Source: JAFALX01 sp036378495
Lineage (GTDB): Bacteria > Chloroflexota > Dormibacteria > Aeolococcales > Aeolococcaceae
Direction of reading: 5' to 3'
NCBI GenBank assembly: GCA_036378495.1
Contig: DASUWI010000081.1
Location: 1-39,195, forward strand
DNA length: 39,195 bases
This document shows positions 16,306 through 25,015 of this stretch, piece by piece. The notes beneath the pieces were generated by a model. It searched no databases, was not told the DNA's origin, and saw only the letters and a list, made by a program, of their open reading frames with translations. The position numbers and the translations under genes are program-made. The number at the start of each line of letters is the position of its first letter. The stretch's first letter is position 1.

Positions 16306-17571
16306 CTACACCTTCATTGTCTTGAGCACGCGCCGCATCAGCCCGCCGAGGGGATCGGCCGCGTCGGCGTCGAGCGAGACCGCGTGGCGCGCCAGCGCCA
16401 TCGGCGTCACATCTTGCGGCCCCACCATCAGCCCCGTCGTGTCGAACACGCCCTGCACATCATCGGGCCCCAGCACCGACACCGCCGGCTGATGGCTGAA
16501 CGCCATGTGCTCCATCCATTTCACCGCGCTCAGCTGCTCGCTGACCTCGGGCAGCGACGCGCCCCCGCCGGCGAGATGGATGCTCGCCGGCAGCTGGTCC
16601 TCGCCCGCCACCTCCTCGAGCGTCAGGACCACGCCCTGGGCGAGCACCTCGGCGGTGGGGGTGAGCGACTTGTGCACCATCACGCTCTGCTCGCCGGCGA
16701 GCCGGCGCTCGGTGTGCGCCACCTTGAACCGCTCCGCCTCGTCGAGGGGCATCGAGAGGTCGGTGGCCAGGCGCTTGGTGAAGGAGCGGCCGCCAAGCGC
16801 GAACATGCGCGTCGACTCGATGCCGCCATTGCGCACCACGGCCACGTCGGTGGTGCCGCCGCCGACGTCCACGAACACGGCACCCATCTCCAGGATCTCC
16901 TCGGTGGAGCAGGCTCGCGCCAGCGCGTAGGGCTCGGCGATCGTCGCCACCAGCTCGAGGTCGAGCTCCTGCGCGATCGTCTGCAGCGCGCCGATGTGGG
17001 TGAGCGGCGCGAAGGTGTTGAACACGGTGATCTCGAGTGTCTGTCCCTGGAAGTCGACGGGGTTGCTCACCGCATACCCGTCGATGCGCACATTGGTGAT
17101 GACGCTGTGCACCAGCTTCACGTTCATCTCGGCGACGCCGAGGTCCTGCGCCATCTGCCGGACGGCCTCGCGCAGGGCGCGGCGCTGCACCGCCTGCAGC
17201 CCCGTGGCGATCTCCGCCTGCGTGATGCGGGCCTGGGGCTGCGCCCGCGGCATGGTCATCGTGGTGCTGAAGCCACGCACCTGCTCGCCGGCGATGCCGA
17301 TGACCGCCTGGCCGGGCACCGTCTCGCACATGTCCTCGGCCTCGGTCAGCGCCTTGTCGCAGGTGTCGATGACCGCCTGGATGTCGGCGACCGCGCCGGC
17401 CTTCATGTCGGGGATTCCCTGACGGACCCGGCTGGCGCCGAGGATGATGCCCTTCTCGGCCTCGCGCTTGACGATCAGCGCCTTGGCGAACTCCGTGCCG
17501 ATGTCGAGCACGGTGTAGTGGGTGCGGAACTCGTCCCGCCGCCGCAGCAGCTGAAACCGGCGCGAAGCCAT
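16306..17571 (-). CDS. FtsA/PilM-like actin-fold ATPase
   Basis: The 421 residues follow the FtsA layout. Phosphate-1 strand is YTVLDIGTEFAKALIV (19-34). An inserted SHS2 (1C) domain spans about 89-190, ending in VRIDGYAVSNPVDFQGQTLE much as in FtsA. Phosphate-2 is AVFVDVGGGTTDVAVV (231-246) and the adenosine motif is IHLAGGGASLP (331-341). The last residues, LGGLMRRVLKTMKV, form a basic amphipathic helix like the membrane anchor of FtsA. PilM shares the core and is the alternative; no pilNOPQ follow. The ATG overlaps the alaS stop (TGATG). Confidence 0.85.
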   Translation of the reverse strand: MASRRFQLLRRRDEFRTHYTVLDIGTEFAKALIVKREAEKGIILGASRVRQGIPDMKAGAVADIQAVIDTCDKALTEAEDMCETVPGQAVIGIAGEQVRGFSTTMTMPRAQPQARITQAEIATGLQAVQRRALREAVRQMAQDLGVAEMNVKLVHSVITNVRIDGYAVSNPVDFQGQTLEITVFNTFAPLTHIGALQTIAQELDLELVATIAEPYALARACSTEEILEMGAVFVDVGGGTTDVAVVRNGGIESTRMFALGGRSFTKRLATDLSMPLDEAERFKVAHTERRLAGEQSVMVHKSLTPTAEVLAQGVVLTLEEVAGEDQLPASIHLAGGGASLPEVSEQLSAVKWMEHMAFSHQPAVSVLGPDDVQGVFDTTGLMVGPQDVTPMALARHAVSLDADAADPLGGLMRRVLKTMKV

Positions 17572-20177
17572 CAGCCGCGACCCTCGAAGCCGGCGAGCGC
17601 GGCCTCCTCCACCGCGGCGCGGATCGTGCCCAGCGCTGCGTGGCGCTTGGCGGGATCCTTGACGCCACCGGACGCGAAGTCGCGGCGTCCGCCACCGGCG
17701 GCGCCTGTGGCCGCGGATGCCGCGCTCACCAGCGCGCCGGCGTTGAGCCCTGCCTCGAGCGCGCGGCCGCCGACCTTCACCGCCATCGCCGTTGCGCCGA
17801 GCACGGCCGCGACGCCGTCGCCCTGCAGGCGCTCGGCGAACAGCCGGTCCGCCGCCTCGCGCACGCCGTCGGCCTGGTCCGGGTCGAGCATCAGATGCGC
17901 CAGCTTGATGCCGGAGACGTCCTCCAGGGTGGCCGCACCCAGCCCGGCGGCTCCGCCGCCGCCGCGGCGCGCCGCGTCGAGCTCCCTGGTGAGCTTCCGC
18001 ACCTGGTCCTGCAGTGCCGAGACACGCTCGGGCACCTGCTCTCCCGGCACCCGCAGCGCGCGGCCGGCCGTCTGCAGCGCGCGGCCGAGGTCGCGCCAGC
18101 GCTCCTCTGCCGCCTCGCCGGCGACCATGTCGATGCGGCGCTTGCCCTGACCGATGCTCGACTCCGCGGCGATGATCACGGCTCCGATCTCGCCCGTGCG
18201 CTCCACGTGGGTGCCGCCGCAGAGCTCGCGGGACCAGCCCCCGAAATCGATGACGCGCACCAGGTCGCCGTAGGTCTCGTCGAGGAGCGCCACCGCGCCG
18301 CTGGCACGCGCCGCCGACAGCGGCATCTCCTCCGCGGTGCGCACCAGGTCGCGCCGCACCGCGTCGTTGACGAGATGCTCGAGCTCTGTGAGCTCATCCG
18401 GCTCCAGCGCGCGCGGAAACGAGAAGTCGAACGTGGTGTGGTCGGGTGTCACCAGCGAGCCGCGCTGCACCACCGCGTCGCCGAACACACCGCGCAGCGC
18501 ACGGTTCAGCAGGTGTGTCGCCGAGTGATGCCGGGCCGTCTGCGCGCGGCGCTCCGCGTCGACCAAGGCGTCCACCTGGTCGCCCGTTCGCAGCGCACCC
18601 TCGTCGACGCGAACGTGCTGCAGCCGCGCACCGCCGGTCGCGTACGTGGTGTCGATCACACGGGCGCGACCGCCGGTCCAGGTGAGCCACCCGCTGTCGC
18701 CGATCTGCCCCCCGGCCTCGGCGTAGAACGGGCTGGCGTCCAGCACCACCTCGCTGCTCTCGCCGGCAGCCAGGACGTCGCGCGGCCCGGCGGCGCCGAT
18801 GCGCAGGACGGTCGCCGGCGTGGCGAGCACGTCGTAGCCGACGAAGCGCGTGCCGGGCAGGGACTCGCCGCCGAACCCGGCGCGCGCGACAGACGAGCGG
18901 CTCTGCTCGCGCTGCGCCGCCATGGCCGAGGTGAAGCCGGCCATGTCCACATCCGCCCCTCGCTCCGCGGCCATCTCAACCGTTAACTCGATCGGCAACC
19001 CGTAGGTATCGTAGAGACGGAAGGCGTCCTCGCCCGAGATCCGGCCGCCGTCGCCGGCCAGCGCCTCGAAGCGACGCGAGGCCGCCTCCAGCGTGCGGGT
19101 GAACACGGCCTCCTCACCGCGCAGCGTCTCCTCGATGAGCCGTCCGGTGGCGGTGAGCTCGGGATAGACGGACCCCATCAGCTCGACGGCCACTGGCACG
19201 CCGTCGGCGAGCCCGCCGCGCAGCTCCACGCGCCGGGCGTGCACGGCGGCGCGACGGATCAGCCGCCGCAGCACGTAGCCGCGTCCCTCGTTGCCGGGCA
19301 GCACACCGTCCGCGATGAGAAAGGCCGCGCCGCGCAGATGGTCGGCGAGGACGTTGAACGATCGCGTGGTCTCACGCGCAGGCTCCGGCCGGCCGGCGCG
19401 CAGGCGGAAGTTCTCGATCAACGGGACGAACAGGTCGGTGGCGAAGATGCTGCGCACCCCCTGGAGGATCCGCGTCACGCGCTCCAGCCCCATGCCGGTG
19501 TCGACCGTCGGCTTGGGCAGCAGCGGGCGCGAGCCGTCCTCCTGCTGGTCGAACTCCATGAACACGAGGTTCCAGAACTCCACCCAGCGGTCGCCGCCGC
19601 AGTCGTCGGCCGGCGTGCACGCTGTCCGGCCGCAGCTACAGGGACCACCGTCGTCCCAGTACATCTCGCTGTCGTAGCCGCAAGGCCCGGTGGGGCCTGC
19701 CGCCCACCAGTTCTCGGTGAGCTCGACCACGCGCTCGCGGGGCACGCCGATGCGGTCGGTCCACAGCAGCGCCGACGCCGCGTCGTCCGGGAACACGCTC
19801 ACCCAGATGCGCTGCGGGTCGAGGCCGAAGACGCCGGTGGCGAGCTCCCAGGCGAGGTCGATCGCCCCCTGCTTGAAGTAGTCGCCGATCGACCAGTTGC
19901 CCAGCATCTCGAAGAACGTGTTGTGCGTCGCGTCACCCGAGGAGGCGATGTCGTCGTAGCGCAGCACGCCCCCGCGGAAGCACTTCTGGCAGGAAACGAG
20001 ACGCGGCGACGGCGGTGTCCGCAGGCCTGCGATGTACGGCTTGAGCGGCACCATTCCGGCCACGGTGAAGAGGATCGACGGATCGTCGTGGGGGATCAGC
20101 GGGGCACTGGGAAGGCGCACGTGCCCGCGTTCTTCGAAGAAGCGCAGGAAACGCTCCCGGATTTCGTGACTACGCAT
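17571..20177 (-). CDS. alaS: Alanyl-tRNA synthetase
   Basis: Charges tRNA-Ala. The 868-residue product starts MRSHEIRERFLRFFEERGH, the usual AlaRS N-terminus, so upstream in-frame ATGs are rejected. The class II core has LFTVAGMVPLKPYI, QKCFR, HNTFFEMLGNWSIGDYFK, EFWNLVFMEF, PTVDTGMGLERV and NEGRGYVLRRLIRRA. The editing domain has the zinc ligands HHSATHLLNRAL and CGGTHVERTGEIG. A shortened C-Ala domain (GGRRDFASGG) closes it. A cysteine-rich insertion (CSCGRTACTPADDC, about residues 185-200) is a recurrent variant. Confidence 0.97.
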   Translation of the reverse strand: MRSHEIRERFLRFFEERGHVRLPSAPLIPHDDPSILFTVAGMVPLKPYIAGLRTPPSPRLVSCQKCFRGGVLRYDDIASSGDATHNTFFEMLGNWSIGDYFKQGAIDLAWELATGVFGLDPQRIWVSVFPDDAASALLWTDRIGVPRERVVELTENWWAAGPTGPCGYDSEMYWDDGGPCSCGRTACTPADDCGGDRWVEFWNLVFMEFDQQEDGSRPLLPKPTVDTGMGLERVTRILQGVRSIFATDLFVPLIENFRLRAGRPEPARETTRSFNVLADHLRGAAFLIADGVLPGNEGRGYVLRRLIRRAAVHARRVELRGGLADGVPVAVELMGSVYPELTATGRLIEETLRGEEAVFTRTLEAASRRFEALAGDGGRISGEDAFRLYDTYGLPIELTVEMAAERGADVDMAGFTSAMAAQREQSRSSVARAGFGGESLPGTRFVGYDVLATPATVLRIGAAGPRDVLAAGESSEVVLDASPFYAEAGGQIGDSGWLTWTGGRARVIDTTYATGGARLQHVRVDEGALRTGDQVDALVDAERRAQTARHHSATHLLNRALRGVFGDAVVQRGSLVTPDHTTFDFSFPRALEPDELTELEHLVNDAVRRDLVRTAEEMPLSAARASGAVALLDETYGDLVRVIDFGGWSRELCGGTHVERTGEIGAVIIAAESSIGQGKRRIDMVAGEAAEERWRDLGRALQTAGRALRVPGEQVPERVSALQDQVRKLTRELDAARRGGGGAAGLGAATLEDVSGIKLAHLMLDPDQADGVREAADRLFAERLQGDGVAAVLGATAMAVKVGGRALEAGLNAGALVSAASAATGAAGGGRRDFASGGVKDPAKRHAALGTIRAAVEEAALAGFEGRG

Positions 20178-20206
20178 GCTGCGATTGGTTCGGAAGCTTC
20201 GTCGCG

Positions 20207-20212
20207 ATTGTA
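20207..20212 (-). promoter_or_regulatory. Candidate -10 for alaS
   Basis: TACAAT on the minus strand, 29 bases above the alaS ATG, in the 132-base gap after the sigma-factor gene. A strong -35 at 16-18 bases is not visible, so an alternative sigma factor or a weak promoter is possible. The gap otherwise holds only the two hairpins described separately. Confidence 0.4.
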
Positions 20213-20277
20213 GACCGAGCTCGAACGCCGTGACCGGGCGGCCTGCGGTCGTCAGGACACGTGGACAGCGCCGCCCG

Positions 20278-20318
20278 CCCCATTGTGGGGGCAGACGCGG
20301 CATCCCGGGTCACCCGGG
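20278..20318 (-). terminator. Two adjacent hairpins at the 3' end of the sigma-factor gene
   Basis: The sigma-factor stop codon lies exactly in the three-base loop of a perfect CCCGGG/CCCGGG hairpin (20304-20318). A second perfect stem, CCCCA-TTG-TGGGG, lies at 20278-20290. Neither is followed by a T tract on the minus strand, so a classical intrinsic terminator is not shown. In high-GC bacteria such T-less stems may still terminate transcription or stabilise the 3' end. Confidence 0.4.
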
Positions 20319-21134
20319 CGGGGTGTCACCGAACTCGCGTCGCAGATGGTCAACCGCGGCCCGCTGCAGCCGCGACACGTGCATCTGCGAGATGCCGAGG
20401 CGCTTGGCCACCTCCGTCTGCGGCAGCTGTTCGACGAAGCGCAGCGCCAGAATCTGACGCTCACGCGGGGTGAGGTGCGACATGACGCGCTCCAGCACCT
20501 CCTGCGCCTCGACGCGTTCGAGGTTGCTGTCCTCGCGTCCCAGGCGTTCGCCGAGCGTGGCGGCGTCCTCGTTGGCCGCGCTGCTGCCGGTGGACTCGAG
20601 CGACACGGTGTGCTGCGCCGGCGACACCTCGAGCGCGGCCAGCACGTCCTCGGGCGCCAGCCCCAGGCGTTCGCCGATCTCCGCAACCGTGGGCACCCGG
20701 CCGAGCTCGTTCTGCAGCTGCTGCGACGCGCCGTTGACGCGCACCAGGTTCTCCTGCAGCCGGCGCGGCACGCGCACCGCCCACGAGCGATCGCGGAAGT
20801 AGCGGCGGATCTCGCCGGCGATCGTCGGCGTGGCGAACGTGCTGAACTCGTTCTCCAGTGAGGGATCGAAGCGCTCGATCGCCTGGATGAGGCCGACGAA
20901 GCCCACCTGCTCGATGTCCTCGAGTGGCTCCCCGCGGTTGGCGAAACGACGCGCGATATAGCGCACCAAGTCGCTGTTCAGCTCGACGAGACGCTCGCGG
21001 GTCTTGGGATCGTGGCTGCTGCGGTACTCACGCAGGAGGCGCTGGGTCTCCTCGCGCTCCGGAGTCTGCGCGGGCTTCGCCAGCGTGCGCTCCCGAGCCG
21101 CCACCGCGCCGCCGCGTCGCGGCGACGAGCTCAC
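20310..21134 (-). CDS. RNA polymerase sigma factor, SigB/SigF/SigG type
   Basis: Group 3 sigma-70 factor of 274 residues. Region 2 is intact: LVELNSDLVRYIARRF, EDIEQVGFVGLIQAIERFDP, then FSTFATPTIAGEIRRYFRDR with WAVRVPRRLQE. Region 3 contains GRVPTVAEIGERLGLAPEDV, and region 4 the helix-turn-helix LTPRERQILALRFVEQLPQT, then EVAKRLGISQMHVSRLQRAA. Such factors direct stress or developmental regulons and are held by an RsbW-type anti-sigma. Its GTG overlaps the upstream kinase gene's stop (GTGA), supporting a partner pair. Confidence 0.93.
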   Translation of the reverse strand: MSSSPRRGGAVAARERTLAKPAQTPEREETQRLLREYRSSHDPKTRERLVELNSDLVRYIARRFANRGEPLEDIEQVGFVGLIQAIERFDPSLENEFSTFATPTIAGEIRRYFRDRSWAVRVPRRLQENLVRVNGASQQLQNELGRVPTVAEIGERLGLAPEDVLAALEVSPAQHTVSLESTGSSAANEDAATLGERLGREDSNLERVEAQEVLERVMSHLTPRERQILALRFVEQLPQTEVAKRLGISQMHVSRLQRAAVDHLRREFGDTPPG

Positions 21135-21616
21135 GAGGCTCGGTATTTCGTGAGGCGGACGCGCAGCCCGCCGGTGCGCTCATCGAGCTGGTACGAGCTG
21201 CGGTCGACGAACAACCCCATGAGGCGGAGCGCCAGATCATTGGACACCGCGCTCTCCAGGCGCGCAGCCGCGTTCTGCTGCGCCAGCGCCAGCGCGTGCT
21301 CGGCGTGCGCCTGACGCGCCTCGAGCTCGGCATCGCGGTTGACACTGCTGCGCACCGTGACCTCGAGGCCGCGCTTGTCGTGCTTGAACGAGATGCGCAC
21401 CTGGCCCGTGAGGAACCCCGACCCCTCGAGGCAGCTGATGGCATTCTCGAACGCCTGCGCCACAGCGATCGTGAGATCGTCGACCTCGTCGACGTCGAAC
21501 CCGGCCACGGCGCCGATGGCCCCCGCGGTCCGCTTGGCGACGACGATGTACGCCCGATCCGCCGGAAGGCGGAGATCAGTGACCTGACCAATCACCTTCC
21601 GGACATACCCCGTCAC
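21131..21616 (-). CDS. RsbW/SpoIIAB-like anti-sigma ATP-binding protein
   Basis: The 161-residue protein fits a GHKL/HATPase_c anti-sigma kinase. LRLPADRAYIVVAKRTAGAI is the N-terminal helix region, and VDEVDDLTIAVAQAFENAIS is the N-box region with its asparagine. FKHDKRGLEVTVRSSV follows and DLALRLMGLFVD lies near the end. The G1 box (D-x-G-x-G) is not obvious, so nucleotide binding may be degenerate. The start is GTG at 21616, or a GTG at 21595 with fewer residues. No anti-anti-sigma gene is adjacent. Confidence 0.8.
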   Translation of the reverse strand: MTGYVRKVIGQVTDLRLPADRAYIVVAKRTAGAIGAVAGFDVDEVDDLTIAVAQAFENAISCLEGSGFLTGQVRISFKHDKRGLEVTVRSSVNRDAELEARQAHAEHALALAQQNAAARLESAVSNDLALRLMGLFVDRSSYQLDERTGGLRVRLTKYRAS

Positions 21617-21644
21617 GTCTCCGGCAAAACGAGGGTCGTGCGTG

Positions 21645-21824
21645 CTACGAGCCCTCGCTCATGGGCGCTCCGGCCGCCTGCCCTTGCTCGATCGCCTCGG
21701 CGACCTCAGCCTCCCACTCTCGCTCCTCGCGGGCGCGACGGCGGGCACGCACGCGCCAGAACGCCAGACCGCCGGCCATGGCTCCCAGCGCCACGACGCC
21801 CTTCTTGCCCAGGGGAAGTTTCAT
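21645..21824 (-). CDS. Small 59-residue membrane-associated protein
   Basis: Begins MKLPLGKKGVVALGAMAGGL at an ATG that overlaps the aspS stop (ATGA), with a strong GGAGGTGG Shine-Dalgarno about 7 bases upstream. Residues 9-23 are a short hydrophobic helix. They are followed by a basic patch (RVRARRRAR) and an acidic amphipathic helix (EEREWEAEVAEAIEQ). The order suggests a cytoplasmic-facing anchor peptide. It ends 28 bases above the anti-sigma gene. I do not recognise the family; coupling and ribosome site make it a convincing gene. Confidence 0.75.
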   Translation of the reverse strand: MKLPLGKKGVVALGAMAGGLAFWRVRARRRAREEREWEAEVAEAIEQGQAAGAPMSEGS

Positions 21825-23677
21825 TGATCGCCACCTCCGGTGTGGATGTTGACCCGATTATCGGACCTGGCGCCCGCTTCGGCGGCGCTCGCGGACGCTC
21901 TCCCACCCTGCGGGGCGAGCGCAAGTCCGAGCTCGCGCAGCTGCGCGGCGTCGATGGGCGCAGGCGCGCCGCTCATGGGTTCCTGCGCCTGCTGATTCTT
22001 GGGGAACGCGATGACGTCGCGGATGTTGTCCTCGCCAAGGCCCTCCATCAGCAAACGATCGATGCCGCCGGCGAAGCCGCCGTGCGGCGGAGCGCCGTAC
22101 TCGAACGCCTCGAGCAGGAACCCGAAGCGCTGACGCGCGGTCTCGTCGTCGATGCCGATCGCGTTGAACACGCGCCGCTGCACCGCGGGATCGGTGATGC
22201 GGATGCTGCCGCTGCCGAGCTCACGCCCGTTGAGCACGATGTCGTACGCCCGCGAGCGGACCGCCAGCGGGTCGCGCTCGAGCAGATCGAGGTCGTTCAC
22301 GTTCACCATGGTGAACGGATGATGCGCGGGGACCACCTCGCCGGTCTCCTCGCTGCGCACGAACATCGGAAACTCGGTGACCCAGATCATGTCGACGCGC
22401 GCCTCGTCGTAGAGGTGCCGCGCGCGCCCGAGGTGGTTGCGCAGGGCGCCCAGTGCGGCGTTGGCCACCGACTCGGTGTCGGCGACCATGAGCACGCAGT
22501 CGCCGGCATCGGCGCCGGCGGTGGCGCCCAGAGCGTCGAGCTCGGCGGCGCTGAAGAACTTGGCGATGCCTCCCTGCCAGCCATCCGCTCGCTTCCAGAG
22601 ATAGGCGAGGCCCTTGGCGCCGGCGCTGCGCGCGATATCGAGCAGCCGGTGCTCGATGTCGGAGCGCGTCAGGTCGTCCCCGCCCTTGACGCAGACGGCC
22701 TTGACGACGCCGCCGCGCTGCACCACGCCGGCGAACGTGGTGAAGCCGCCGCGGCCGACCGCGTCGGTGACGTCGTGCAGGAACAGATCGAAGCGCGTGT
22801 CCGGCTTGTCGACGCCGTAGCGCGCCATCGCGTCCCGCCACGCGATGCGGGGAAAGGGAACGCGCAGAGGGCTGCCGCGGAACTCGCACGCGTGCCACGC
22901 CGAGGGGATGACGTGCTCAAGGGCCGCGAACACCTCCTCCTCGTCGACGAAGGACATCTCGATGTCGAGCTGCGTGAACTCCGGCTGGCGATCGGCGCGC
23001 AGATCCTCGTCGCGCATGCAGCGCGCCAGCTGGTAGTAGCGGTCGAAGCCGGCCACCATGGAGAGCTGCTTGTAGAGCTGCGGTGACTGTGGCAGCGCGT
23101 AGAAGCTGCCCTGCGACAACCGGCTCGGCACCAGGTAGTCGCGCGCACCCTCGGGGGTGGCGCGGATCAATAGCGGCGTCTCGATCTCGAGAAAATCGAG
23201 CTCGTGCAGGGCGCGGCGCAGCTCGGTGCACAGACGGGCGCGCGCCTTGAGGTTGCGCTGCAGCCGGGGACGGCGCAGGTCCAGATAGCGATAGCGCAGA
23301 CGCAGCTGCTCGTCGACGTCGGTGTCCTCGTTGACCGGGAAGGGCGGTGTGGCCGCCGCCGCCAGCACGGTGCACGCCCGCGCTCGCAGCTCCACCTCGC
23401 CCGTCTCGCGCTTCGGGTTGATGTTGGCTGCATCGCGGAGCTGCAGCGTTCCCTCGACGCGGAGCACCCACTCGAGGCGTGCCTCGTGCGCGGCCGCGTG
23501 CGCGTCGGGTGCGTCACGCGGATCGATGACGATCTGCAGGATGCCGCTGCGGTCACGCAGGTCGAGGAAGATGAGGCCGCCGTGATCGCGGCGGTGGTCG
23601 ACCCATCCGTAGACGGTCATCTCCGCGCCGGCGTCGATGGCGCGGGGAGCGCCGCAGTTCGTGCGGGTGACGCTCAT
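21821..23677 (-). CDS. aspS: Aspartyl-tRNA synthetase
   Basis: Bacterial-type AspRS of 618 residues. The N-terminal OB anticodon-binding domain has VYGWVDHRRDHGGLIFLDLR. Class II motifs include QSPQLYKQLSMVAGFDRYYQ, CMRDEDLRADRQPEFTQLD, and GGFAGGIDRLLMEGLGEDNI with RDVIAFPK. The bacterial GAD insertion lies mid-protein. Residue H32 in the RRDHGG loop matches the histidine described for non-discriminating enzymes that also charge tRNA-Asn. The ATG overlaps the hisS stop. An extended C-terminus of about 40 residues is polar and unconserved. Confidence 0.97.
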   Translation of the reverse strand: MSVTRTNCGAPRAIDAGAEMTVYGWVDHRRDHGGLIFLDLRDRSGILQIVIDPRDAPDAHAAAHEARLEWVLRVEGTLQLRDAANINPKRETGEVELRARACTVLAAAATPPFPVNEDTDVDEQLRLRYRYLDLRRPRLQRNLKARARLCTELRRALHELDFLEIETPLLIRATPEGARDYLVPSRLSQGSFYALPQSPQLYKQLSMVAGFDRYYQLARCMRDEDLRADRQPEFTQLDIEMSFVDEEEVFAALEHVIPSAWHACEFRGSPLRVPFPRIAWRDAMARYGVDKPDTRFDLFLHDVTDAVGRGGFTTFAGVVQRGGVVKAVCVKGGDDLTRSDIEHRLLDIARSAGAKGLAYLWKRADGWQGGIAKFFSAAELDALGATAGADAGDCVLMVADTESVANAALGALRNHLGRARHLYDEARVDMIWVTEFPMFVRSEETGEVVPAHHPFTMVNVNDLDLLERDPLAVRSRAYDIVLNGRELGSGSIRITDPAVQRRVFNAIGIDDETARQRFGFLLEAFEYGAPPHGGFAGGIDRLLMEGLGEDNIRDVIAFPKNQQAQEPMSGAPAPIDAAQLRELGLALAPQGGRASASAAEAGARSDNRVNIHTGGGDQ

Positions 23678-24945
23678 CGGGCGGCCTCGAGGGCCCGCCG
23701 TATGGCGGCAACGGTCGCGTCGGCCGCCACCGTCTCCTGGGCATGTTTGGCCAGGTCGCGCACCGTGGCCGTGGAGTCGCGCACCTCGTCTTCGCCGATG
23801 ATCACGGCGACCGCCGCGCGCAACCTGTCCGCGTTGCGCAGCTTCCGGTCGAGGCGGCGCTCGGAGACGTCGAGCACCACGCGGAACCGATCAGCACGGA
23901 GCGCGCGCGCCACCGCTGCCGTGCGACGCTGCTGAGGCGTGTCCACCGAGCACACGATCACGTCGGCGGCAGTCTCGGGCGCCGGCACGATGCCGAGCTC
24001 TTCCGCGACCAGCAGCGTGCGGTCGACGCCGAGCGCATACCCCGAGCCCGGCGTGCTGTGAAACCCCAGCGCCTCCGCGAGGCCGTCATAACGGCCGCCA
24101 CCACCGAGCGAGTTCTGCTGCCCGTGGAGACTCTCGTGCCAGATCTCGAAGACGGTGTCCGTGTAGTAGTCGAGGCCGCGGACGATGCGGTGATTGACGT
24201 GCGCGACCACGTCGGCGTCCTCGAGCAGTGCAACCACAGTGGTGAAGAACTCGCGGCTACCCGTGTCCAGGATGTCCCAGATGATCGGCGCTGCCTCCGC
24301 GTAGCGCGCATCGGTCTTGCAGTCGAGCAGCCGGAGTGGATTCGACTCGAGGCGGCGCCTGCAATCGTCACAGAGCTTCTCGCGCAGCGGCGTGTAGTAG
24401 CGCACCAGCGCCTCTCGGTACCGCCTGCGATCCTCACTGTCGCCGAGCGTGTTGATCTGGAGCTGGAGCCCGCTCAGGCGAAGGCGCTCGAAGAAGCGCC
24501 ACGCCATCTCGATGATCTCGGCATCGATGGCCGGGGATCGTTCGCCGATGCACTCAACGCCCACCTGGGTGAACTGCCGGTACCGGCCGCGCTGCGGGCT
24601 CTCGGCACGAAAGAACGGACCCGCGTAGCGCACGCGCACCGGCCGCAGCTCCTGCTCGAGATGCCGGCCCAGCACGGCGCGGACGACGCCGGCAGTGCCC
24701 TCGGGTCGCAGCGTGAGCGACCGTCCGCCACGGTCCTCGAACGTGAACATCTGCTTCTCGACGATGTCGGTCTCCTGTCCCACGCCGCGAGCGAAGAGCT
24801 CGCTGGACTCGATGATCGGCGTCTCGATCGCGCGATATCCGAAGGATTCGGTGACGTCACGATGGGTGTCGAGCAGCCACCGCCACGCGTCCGTCTCGGG
24901 GGGCACGAAGTCGCGCGTGCCGCGCGGGGGCGCAATCTCGGGCAT
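23674..24945 (-). CDS. hisS: Histidyl-tRNA synthetase
   Basis: Charges tRNA-His. The chosen ATG gives MPEIAPPRGTRDFVPPETDA (PRGTRDF is the usual entry motif); the longer open frame extends into upstream sequence without conservation. The 423 residues include LTLRPEGTAGVVRAVL, GPFFRAESPQRGRYRQFTQV, the histidine-A loop IVRGLDYYTDTVFE, SLGGGGRYDGLAEALG, and GYALGVDRTLL. The C-terminal anticodon domain has ADVIVCSVDTPQQR, though its later part (VAVIIGEDEVRDST) is a little divergent. hisS-aspS adjacency is widespread. Confidence 0.96.
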   Translation of the reverse strand: MPEIAPPRGTRDFVPPETDAWRWLLDTHRDVTESFGYRAIETPIIESSELFARGVGQETDIVEKQMFTFEDRGGRSLTLRPEGTAGVVRAVLGRHLEQELRPVRVRYAGPFFRAESPQRGRYRQFTQVGVECIGERSPAIDAEIIEMAWRFFERLRLSGLQLQINTLGDSEDRRRYREALVRYYTPLREKLCDDCRRRLESNPLRLLDCKTDARYAEAAPIIWDILDTGSREFFTTVVALLEDADVVAHVNHRIVRGLDYYTDTVFEIWHESLHGQQNSLGGGGRYDGLAEALGFHSTPGSGYALGVDRTLLVAEELGIVPAPETAADVIVCSVDTPQQRRTAAVARALRADRFRVVLDVSERRLDRKLRNADRLRAAVAVIIGEDEVRDSTATVRDLAKHAQETVAADATVAAIRRALEAAR

Positions 24946-25015
24946 TCCCGGCCAGTCTATCCAAGGCAATGCGTGGCTCGAACCGACCGCGGCGAGCAGC
25001 GTGGCCTTGCCCCGG

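Noticed and set aside
14574..16325. A 583-codon plus-strand frame opposite the membrane-protein gene
   Set aside because: It is rich in R, G, D and H with no motif, while the minus frame has a clear membrane helix, cysteine pairs and ATGA coupling to ruvX.
24958..25012. tRNA-like sequence upstream of hisS (GGTTCGAGCC on the minus strand, flanked by CAAGGC and GCCTTG)
   Set aside because: The span is too short for a tRNA, and no anticodon arm or complete acceptor pairing can be drawn. It is probably chance or a small leader stem.
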